This document shows, one piece after another, positions 1-11,177 of a DNA stretch of 64,000 bases (positions within the stretch are counted from its first letter, which is position 1; each line of letters starts with the position of its first letter). Source of the DNA: Ridgeia piscesae. Taxonomy: Eukaryota; Annelida; Polychaeta; Sabellida; Siboglinidae. The DNA is taken from assembly GCA_025642075.2 (NCBI GenBank), contig JAODUO010000869.1, positions 325,125 through 389,124 of the forward strand, in the 5' to 3' direction. The notes under the pieces are model-generated. The model did no database searches. It was given only the letters and a program-made list of their open reading frames with translations, and was not told the origin of the DNA. The position numbers and the translations under genes were made by a program.

Positions 1-147
1 GACAGTGTGAGATTGTGTAGGTAGGTAGATTCAGACAGTGTGAGATTGTGTAGGTAGGTAGATTCAGACAGTGTGAGATTGTGTAGGTAGATAGATTCAG
101 ACAGTGTGAGATTGTGTAGTTACCAGGTAGATAGAGTGAGACAGTGG
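1..147. repeat. 33-bp minisatellite
   Basis: About four tandem copies of a 33-bp unit (GACAGTGTGAGATTGTGTAG followed by GTAGGTAGATTCA), ending in diverged copies just before E78 exon 1. The array probably continues left of the window. Confidence 0.85.
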
Positions 148-162
148 TGAGATTGTCATGAA

Positions 163-312
163 ATGAATCATGTGACATGGTTTGTAGACTCGAGCGTTGC
201 GGCGGCAGCTGCGGACTCAAACAGCACGCGGCAGACATTCGCTGCGTGTAAGGTGTGTGGAGACAAGGCATCAGGCTATCACTACGGCGTGACGTCCTGT
301 GAAGGATGCAAG
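163..312 (+). CDS. E78: E78 exon 1 in window: first zinc finger
   Basis: Encodes the first C4 zinc finger ([20 protein letters not shown]) and ends AAG|gtaagc in phase 0. The 5' border is uncertain. The ATG at 163 is in frame with no upstream in-frame start that I trust, but a TTTGTAG acceptor-like site ends at 187, so this could be an internal exon beginning at 188 with the A/B domain outside the window. Confidence 0.8.
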
Positions 313-3300
313 GTAAGCAGACTTCAACATACAATAGTTTACTGCATTATGGTTGGTCTTCATAGATGTGACTTGAGATGCATGACGGCAGCAACCACAT
401 TTCTGTTTTGGAAAGAAATTGAAGGTTGAGCTGACCTTCACAACACAGTAGTTAAAAACAGTTGTCAGCTGAATTTCTTTGTTACTTTTTACATTTCGGA
501 GTAGACGTCTTAGAAGTAATGTCACCCTACCCCACCCAGTGAGCCTGGTCACGCCTGGCCGCACACCTGTAGATGTTGGTTCTTGTTTCCTTGCGTCTAC
601 AAAGATAAATTTTTTGCAAGTTCACTGAGGCATCATGCCAGACCATGACTCACATTCACAAAGATGAGCCATTCATTGCATGTGGCACTGGCAGTCAGTT
701 TAAAGATGTAATTCACAGTTTTGGTTGCTAGTGGCTGATGTTTATTGTATATGATGTGAGAAATAACAGCAGAATTTTACTGACGATATGTATATTATTT
801 TAAGAGATATATATATGTATATATAAATGAAGTGGTTGACCTATGCTCTCTTTAGGCTAATAATTATATATATATATATACACGCACGCATGCATGCATG
901 CACGCACGCACGCACGCATGCACACACACACACACACACACACAATTACGAACTGTTTAATCTTTTGAAAGCAAAACAGTGGCATTGTTTATGTCTTGTA
1001 GTTTATCAGCACCAGTACAATGGTTGAAGTGCACATGTTTGTCAGTAATTTATAACGTTGTTGTTATTGACATCAGTGGCTATAATGCCATCACCACTGC
1101 TCAATGATCAAGTGGACTGTGTACTGTTTTATAGTCTTCTGGCTCCCCTCTCAACACGGGGAAGGGGTGCACTGCTCTCAGAGGGCTCCGACAAGAGTGT
1201 TGACTGTTTGTCCTTGAGTGCACATTTCTAAGTAGTTGCACCGGGATGAAGCAGTGACTGGAGTACAGTACAGTACAGTACAGTACAGTACAGACAGGAC
1301 AGGACAGGACAGGACAGGACAGGACAGGACAGGACAGGACAGGACAAACTGGCCCTGTCCACATCCTGCTCTCTTTTTTTATCTATCATACATTACTGAT
1401 TCCTAGAAATCAAGTGTGGAAGTTGCTGTGTACAGTGAATTCCTGTTAATCCAGATTAAAATAATTGGATGTCTTCTTATTAAAAACAGAATTTGCAATC
1501 TCAAAACTTCATTTCTTTGGATGGTTTGATTGAGCCACCCGTATCTCTGAAGCAGATTAACTTGCAGATGACACTGGTATCATGATAACAGTGACAGGTC
1601 TGTCAGTTACACATTGTGACAGGTCTGTCAGTTACGCATGGTGACAGGTCTGTCAGTTTCACATTGTGACTGGTTGTCCCGTGACTGTAGGTTCACACCT
1701 TCATTTAGGGGTCGTCTCGTATCTTCACAAACTACACAAAATCACTTTTAGAATTAATCTAAGCCACATTGCGACAGGTCTGTCAGTTACACATTGCGAC
1801 AGGTCTGTCAGTTACACATTGCGACAGGTCTGTCAGTTACACATTGCGACAGGTATGTCAGTTACGCATTGCGACAGGTCTGTCAGTTACACATTGCGAC
1901 AGGTCTGTCAATTATACATTGCGACAGGTCTGTCAGTTACGCATTGCGACAGGTCTGTCAATTACACATTGCGAAAGGTCTGTCATTTACACATTGCGAC
2001 AGGTCTGTCAGTTACACATTGCGACAGGTCTGTCAGTTACACATTGCGACAGGTCTGTCAATTACACATTGTGACAGGTCTGTCAGTTACGCATTGCGAC
2101 AGGTCTGTCAATTATACATTGCGACAGGTCTGTCAGTTATGCATTGCGATAGGTCTGTCAGTTACGCATTGCGACAGGTCTGTCAATTACACATTGCGAT
2201 AGGTCTGTCAGTTACACATTGCGACAGGTCTGTCAATTACACATTGCGACAGGTCTGTCAGTTATGCATTGCGACAGGTCTGTCAGTTATGCATTGCGAC
2301 AGGTCTGTCAGTTACACATTGCGACAGGTCTGTCAATTATACATTGCGACAGGTCTGTCAGTTACGCATTGTGATAGGTCTGTCAGTTACGCATTGCGAC
2401 AGGTCTGTCAGTTACACATTGCGACAGGTCTGTCAGTTACAGGTCTGTCAGTTACACATTGCGATAGGTCTGTCAGTTACAGGTCTGTCAGTTACACATT
2501 GCGACAGGTCTGTCAGTTACACATTGCGACAGGTCTGTCAGTTACACATTGCGACAGGTCTGTCAGTTACACATTGCGACAGGTCTGTCAGTTACACATT
2601 GCGACGGGTCTGTCAGTTACACATTGCGACGGGTCTGTCAGTTACACATTGCGACGTGTCTGTCAGTTACACATTGCGACAGGTCTGTCAGTTACACATT
2701 GCGACAGGTCTGTCAGTTACACATTGCGACAGGTCTGTCAGTTACACATTGTGTGTTGTGCTGGCTGCACTAATAGTTATGTTGTATGCCACCAGGGTTT
2801 CTTCCGCCGCAGTATCCAGAAGCAGATAGAGTACCGGTGCTTGCGAGACGGCAAGTGTATGGTGATCCGCCTCAACCGCAACCGCTGCCAGTACTGCCGC
2901 TTCAAGAAGTGTCTCGCCGTCGGCATGTCCCGTGACTGTAGGTTCACACCTTCGTTTAGGGGTCATCTCGTATCTTCACAAACTACATGAAATTATTTTA
3001 GAATTGATCTAAGCCACTATCCACACCCACCAGTGTGATCCAGAATGACTTCCAAAAGCGTCTATCATAATTTTCCATGCATTATGCATGGAAAATTATG
3101 ATAGATGCACCCCAGCTTGAAAAATTCTCATTGAATTCATATATTACCTTGCACAATGAGCCTTCCAACTTTTGGCATCAACCCTGCATTTCCCCATTTC
3201 TGATGGTTAGCCTGAAGTGTGGCTCAGGGTATAATAGTTTTATCCGTCAGCCTGACCAACCACCACCCACCCACCTGCACAAAATGATAAAAATTTGTTT

Positions 3301-6300
3301 TTGTGGAATTTGTGAACTTTTGCAAAGCCCCCTTATCTTGTCATCTGTCTGTCTGTTTCACCTGTTTCTGTCTGTCTTTGTGAGTGTGTCTGGGCTGGGG
3401 TTGAAGGACCTGTGTACTGGGTAATGATTGAGTGAACACACAGTGTCTAATGGGGGGGTTGTATTCACCCATATTGGTCTTGTGTTCGAGCTTCATGCTG
3501 TGTTTATGGTGTCAGCATTTAAGTACCAGTTAACTTATCCAAAACCTTCCAGTAATTGTTCCATGGTCTTTAATCACACATCAAAACTGAACTAGTTAAT
3601 GCTCCCCCACCCCTTCCTGCGCTATGACAGGAATAAAAAGTAGCTATAACGGCAAGTAGCTGTAATGGCAAGACACAATTCATACAACCAAATGCTGTTC
3701 CACCTGTGGTATAAGGATGGCGTTTAGTACTACTGTCTACTACAGTGACATCACTTGACAGTCAACAGCTCACTGAGCTGACACCCCAGGGCAGACAATG
3801 TTTACTGTGTGTGGAGCCTGGAGCTTTCAGTGTTCTTGTTCAGGCATGCAGTGCTGCTGTAGGACAGATGCATACATGTTGTTGTATAACTTATAAAGTG
3901 CAATTTGTCTGAGGTGTTTCCCATTTGTTGGACATATTGGAAGTCATCGTTACTAGCATGGCTAACTTGTTTCTACATACCCTGTAGTAGATATGTTATT
4001 ATTAAATATAATGTCTAATTGGCTTATGTCAGGTGAACTTGGTCCTCATATATAGTCTTTTGACTAAAATATGTAGGATACCTGTACTATGCAATATTGA
4101 CAATTGCAAGTTGTATTTATTTTTAATGATTACTATGTGGTTGTATATAAAATGAAAATAAAATAAAAATTGTCAGTGGTAGACATTTTGAGAACTAATC
4201 AATTAATGCAATTTTTTCTAAAAATGCTATATAGTAAGAATGACTAAATAGACGGGTATGTAGTAGAGGTGTGATGAAAATACAACACATTTTCATATCA
4301 ACCTTGTTATCTACTTACTATCAATAACCAACATGCTGTCATTAATTGTTATAATGTATGTATGTATGTATTTCAGAATTGGTATTTACAAGTGTTACAA
4401 TTTAATTTAAACACTTATTAAAACAAAATAAGTATTAATAAAAAATCAGTCATATTAAATTTTGCTCGTGGTGTAGCACACGCCAGCAGGCTTACGTTGG
4501 AGAAAAGTGGGAACAGACCAGCAGAGACTACAGTTAAGAGGTTTCGTCGTGTCTCTCCAGCAGTAAGATATGGCCGCGTTCCGAAGCGGTCGCGTAGTCT
4601 GGATGAGCAGCGGGTGAGCACCACGGGGGAGACAGACCCACCCATGGCCGAGAGTCAACAACTCGCCATCTATGACATCATCCTGGCTGTCTCCCAGGCA
4701 CACCAGACCAACTGTGTGACGGCAGAGAAACTCAGGACTCTCACCCGGGTGCCAAAGTCTCTCGTACGTACAAACCTCATGCTGTTCCTGTAACGTTTTA
4801 CTTGATTTGTCTGGTTGTGTTTGTTAACATTTCAGATTGTAGACTTTCTGTGGTTGCATCTGTTTAAATCTCTTATACTGTCTAATCTGTTTTAACCACT
4901 CAATTTTTAAATATATCATTATTTAATATCTTTAATTTTTTTACTTGTACTCATAAAATATACTTGTACTCAACTACTCGTACTCAGCTTTTAGCACGGT
5001 ACTTGTAATCATACTTGTACTCAACCACCATCAATGTACTCATACTCATGAACATGTACTCAGTCCCAGGCCTGGTACACACCTTATTTGGTTGACTGTA
5101 TAATTGTGTGTGCCAAAATCTCTCATACATAGTGATTTTTCCATACACACTTTAGTTTGTTGACTTTGTGTAGTTGTGTTTTACCTCTTGTATAAACTCG
5201 CCTTATTCCATTGATTTTGTATGATTGTTCATGTATACCCGCCTTATTGTGTTGACTTTACGTGGTTGCATATGTTAAATCTCATACATACCATACACAC
5301 TTTTAGCTTCTCTTTGTTTGTTCGTGTGTGTTCAGAATATTTGAGTGGACACCAACATTATTTCATTTACCTTGTATGGTTGTGTATATTAATTGTTTTT
5401 AATTTATTATCTTGACGACATGGTATTAATGAGAATGATGTAGAATAATAGTTGTCATAGTGGTTAATTTGATTATTTAAAAATCATAACTACTCAGCTG
5501 AGACTTAAGTAACATCTCACTCAGTCCACAACATCTCACTCAGTCCACAACATCTCACTCAGTCCACAACATCTCACTCAGTCCACAACATCTCACTCAG
5601 TCCACAACATCTCACTCAGTCCACAACATCTCACTCAGTCCACAACATCTCACTCAGTCCACAACATCTCACTCAGTCCACAACATCTCACTCAGTCCAC
5701 AACATCTCACTCAGTCCACACATCTCACTCAGTCCACAGCATCTCACTCAGTCCACAGCATCTCACTCAGTCCACAACATCTCACTCAGTCCACAACATC
5801 TCACTCAGTCCACAACATCTCACTCAGTCCACAACATCTCACTCAGTCCACAACATCTCACTCAGTCCACAACATCTCACTCAGTCCACAACATCTCACC
5901 AGCCACAACATCTCACTCAGTCCACAACATCTCACTCAGTCCACACATCTCACTCAGTCCACAACATCTCACTCAGTCCACAACATCTCCCCTCAGTCCA
6001 CAACATCTCACTCAGTCCACTACATCTCCACTCCAAGTCCACAACATCTCACCCAGTCCACAACATCTCACCAGACCACAACATCTCACTCAGTCCACGA
6101 CATCTCACTCAGTCCACGACATCTCACTCAGACCACGACATCTCACTCAGACCACGACATCTCACTCAGTCCACGACATCTCACTCAGACCACGAACATC
6201 TCACTCAGACCACAACATCTCACTCAGACCAACATCTCACTCGCCAACATCTCACTCAGACCACGAACATCTCACTCAGTCCACAGACATCTCACTCAGA

Positions 6301-9300
6301 CCACGACATCTCACTCAGTTCACATAATCTCACTCAGACCACACACTACTCAGCCCAATCTCCTCAGCCCAACATCTACTCAGACACAACATCTCACTCA
6401 GTACCACGCATCTCACTCAGACACGAACATCTCACTCAGACCACAATATCTCACTCAGTCCAGAACATCTCACTCAGCCACGACATCTCACTCAGACTCT
6501 CACTCAGACACAACTCTCACTCAGACTACGACATCTCACTCAGACCACAACATCTCACTCAGACCACAACATCTCACTCAGTCCACAACATCTCACTCAG
6601 TCCACAACATCTCACTCAGTCCACAACATCTCACTCAGTCCACAACATCTCACTCAGCCACAACATCTCACCAGACCACAACATCTCACTCAGTCCACAA
6701 CATCTCACTCAGTCCACAACATCTCACTCAGCCACAACATCTCACTCAGCCACACATCTCACCAGACCACAACATCTCACTCAGTCCACAACATCTCACC
6801 AGACCACAACATCTCACTCAGTCCACAACATCTCACTCAGACCACAACATCTCACTCAGTCCACAACATCTCACTCAGACCACAACATCTCACTCAGTCC
6901 ACAACATCTCACTCAGACCACAACATCTCACTCAGACCACAACATCTCACTCAGACCACAACATCTCACTCAGACCACAACATCTCACTCAGTCCACAAC
7001 ATCTCACTCAGACCACAACATCTCACTCAGACCACAACATCTCACTCAGACCACAACATCTCACTCAGACCACAACATCTCACCAGACCACAACATCTCA
7101 CTCAGACCACAACATCTCACTCAGACCACAACATCTCACTCAGACCACAACATCTCACTCAGACCACAACATCTCACTCAGACCACAACATCTCACTCAG
7201 ACCACAACATCTCACCCAGACCACAACATCTCACTCAGACCACAACATCTCACTCAGACCACAACATCTCACTCAGACCACAACATCTCACTCAGACCAC
7301 AACATCTCACTCAGACCACAACATCTCACTCAGACCACAACATCTCACCCAGACCACAACATCTCACTCAGACCACAACATCTCACTCAGACCACAACAT
7401 CTCACTCAGACCACAACATCTCACTCAGACCACAACATCTCACCAGACCAACATACATCTCACCCAGACCACAACATCTCACTCAGACCACAACATCTCA
7501 CTCAGACCACAACATCTCACTCAGACCACAACATCTCACTCAGACCACAACATCTCACCCCAGACCACAACATCTCACTCAGACCACAACATCTCACCCA
7601 GACCACAACATCTCACTCAGACCACAACATCTCACCCAGACCACAACATCTCACCCAGACCACAACATCTCACCCAGACCACAACATCTCACTCAGACCA
7701 CAACATCTCACCAGACCACAACATCTCACCAGACCACAACATCTCACTCAGTCCACAACATCTCACTCAGTCCACAACATCTCACTCAGACCACAACATC
7801 TCACTCAGACCACAACATCTCACTCAGACCACAACATCTCACTCAGACCACAACATCTCACTCAGTCCACAACATCTCACCAGCCACAACATCTCACCCA
7901 GACCACAACATCTCACCCAGACCACAACATCTCACCAGACCACAACATCTCACTCAGACCACAACATCTCACCCAGACCACAACATCTCACTCAGACCAC
8001 AACATCTCACTCAGACCACAACATCTCACCCAGACCACAACATCTCACCTAGACCACAACATCTCACTCAGACCACAACATCTCACCCAGACCACAACAT
8101 CTCACTCAGACCACAACATCTCACTCAGACCACAACATCTCACTCAGTCCACAACATCTCACCCAGACCACAACATCTCACCAGACCACAACATCTCACC
8201 CAGACCACAACATCTCACTCAGACCACAACATCTCACTCAGACCACAACATCTCACTCAGACCACAACATCTCACCCAGACCACAACATCTCACCCAGAC
8301 CACAACATCTCACTCAGACCACAACATCTCACTAGCCACATCCCAGACCACAACATCTCACCCAGACCACAACATCTCACCCAGACCACAACATCTCACT
8401 CAGACCACAACATCTCACCAGACCACAACATCTCACCCAGACCACAACATCTCACCCAGACCACATCTCACCCAGACCACAACATCTCACTCAGACCACA
8501 ACACCACACTTTCACCAGCCAGTGGTGTTATGTTAATGCTGTGGTGGCTCCATCTGTTGGCAGGCAATGAAGACTGAGACGCAGGGACAAGGGGCGGGAC
8601 TGTCTCAGGTGATGGCGGACACAGACCGCTGCTATATGTTCCAGAATCTCGCCAGTCTCGTCACACCCAGCATACAGAGTGTGGTCGAGTTTGCGAAGCG
8701 GGTGCCAGGTGAGTGTCACAGCACGAGACACATGTCTCTATCTACAGTCACTCCTGCTGACTGTGTCACAGCACAAGACACGTGTCTCCATCTACAGTCA
8801 CTCCTGCTGACTGTGTCACAGCACAAGACACGTGTCTCCATCTACAGTCACTCCTGCTGACTGTGTCACAGCACAAGACACGTGTCTCCATCTACAGTCA
8901 CTCCTGCTGACTGTGTCACAGCACAAAACACGTGTCTCCATCTACAGTCACTCCTGCTGACTGTGTCACAGCACAAGACACGTGTCTCCATCTACAGTCA
9001 CTCCTGCTGACTGTGTCACAGCACAAGACACGTGTCTCCATCTACAGTCACTCCTGCTGACTGTGTCACAGCACAAGACACGTGTCTCCATCTACAGTCA
9101 CTCCTGCTGACTGTGTCACAAGGAGGCTTTTTAACCTTTAGAACAATACTCCTGATGACCATTTTTATAGGCTCATTTTACTCTTTAGAATGAAATCCCT
9201 GATGAATGTTTCACAAACATTCTTAGGAGTTTACAAACCCAAATTTATTTTAACATGGTCTGTACCAACATGCTTAGGAGTTGATAAACCCAAATTCATT

Positions 9301-11132
9301 TTAACATGGTCTGTACCAACATTCTTAGGAGTTGATAAACCCAAATTCATTTTAACATGGTCTACACCAACATTCTTGGGAGCTTATGAATTGGTTTAAA
9401 AATAGTTCACCCCAACATTCACCACTGAAAACATTTCTCTGTTGTCTCTGGAAAATAGTGTCCTCGTTCGTTTTAAAAGCTGCTTAAATTTAACAACAGA
9501 AATAACTTCTAGTGTTGGAAAAGGTGTGTGCTGAAGTTTAATACTTATTATACACTTATCTACGATTCAACACAAATATTAATTAATAATTATTGTGCAA
9601 ATGTATGTGTTTTGAAGTTCATTATTTTAGGACCAAAATAGGGTTTATGGTGTAGATGTTACATTTTTTTTAAATGGATAATCCTATTAAATTTACCTCA
9701 TTCTGTATTGGGCACACCACAATTTTAACTCTAACTACATGTGATGGTCATGTGACAACCACATGACTCATGTTGGTGATTTGCTCCAGGTTTCCATGAT
9801 CTCAGCCAGGATGACCAGTTGATCCTAATCAAGTCAGGCTTCTTTGAGATCTGGCTTACTCGGATGACACATATGTTTGACCACTCGGACCTCACTGTCA
9901 CCTTTGACGACGGCAGCATTGTGCAGAAGAAACAGCTTGACCTCGTGTACTCTGTGAGTGTCACTTGTCACTGCCAGCTTGTCCCTCCCTCCCTCCCTCC
10001 CTCCCTCCTCCCTCCCTCCCCTCCCTCCCTCCCTCCCTCCTCCCTCCCTCCTCCCTCCCTCCCTCCCTCCCTCCCTCCCTCCCTCCCTCCCTCCCTCCCT
10101 CCCTTCCCCTCCCCTGACCCCTCCCTCACTCCCTTCCCCTCCCCTGACCCACTCCCTCACTCCCTTCCCCCTCCCCCTGACCCACTCCCACACTCCCCTC
10201 CCCCCCCCTGACCCACTCCTCACTCCCTTCCCCCTCCCGCTGACCCACTCCCTCACTCCCTTCCCCTCCCCCTGACCGCCTCCCTCCCTCCCTAAATAAC
10301 TTTGTACCTTTGAACTTCTGAGTTAACCTGGATCAGCTACCTCGATAGCAAACTGGTTGTTTTCACAAGTCCACCCATGCACCATCTTCTAGTAGCTCTG
10401 CCGTGTATCAGAAGGGTGGAAATGTCCAGAGTGAAGGAAGTGTTCTACTGTGTTCACCTTCAGTTTAGCCACAGTCATTTGGCAAGTGGCCATTGTGTCT
10501 GGGACATCAAACAATAGCTCTCTGCCAAATTAGCCATCCCTAAAGTCTATGAGTCTTTGTTGATTGCACGCAATTATGCGTTAATATGGAAACGGCCACA
10601 GTACTTGCGGTGGGATTCTGGGAAACTATCTGAGCTGGTATACATTTTGTATATGAGTATCTTGAGGCCACGGCACGTTTACATTCCAAACAGTTCTTTA
10701 TGCAGGATCCAAAATTTGACAGTTCAAATGTTTTGGACAGCTCTCTACAGACAGCTATAATTCTAAATTAAATAGTTGCTAAGTGTGTGCGTGTGTGTGT
10801 GTGTGCGCACGTGTGCGTATAATGCCTGCAGGAGTTGTCTAGTTAGTCATGTTTTTATATACAGGGCTCGAAATTAATCAAATTATCTACTTCAATTGTC
10901 CCTGCAACAATTGACTTGTCCCAGGAACAAATAAATTTCAAAACCTACTTCTCTGTGTGTAAGTTTATTTCTACCAATTTATATAACTTGTAACATTAAC
11001 ATGTGTAGTCAGTATGCGCCAGTACATGTATACTCACATAACAGCTTAAAAACAGCATTTACAGTTATTGTGTATGCTGGAACATAATTGTGTAGATGGA
11101 GCCTTCATATAATATATGTATATATAATATGT

Positions 11133-11177
<45 letters not shown>

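Noticed and set aside
1666..2990. Long plus-strand open frames with repeated [18 protein letters not shown]
   Set aside because: They are translations of a 25-bp minisatellite in overlapping frames. Only the final part (from 2796) is a real E78 exon, joined by splicing and not through the array.
5509..8505. CRISPR-like look of the 19-bp array
   Set aside because: Units are directly joined without unique spacers, and the genome is clearly eukaryotic with spliced genes.
9834..10275. Pro/Ser-rich and Gly/Arg/Glu-rich frames over the CCCT tract
   Set aside because: Low-complexity translation of a simple repeat; only the start of the region is E78 exon 5.
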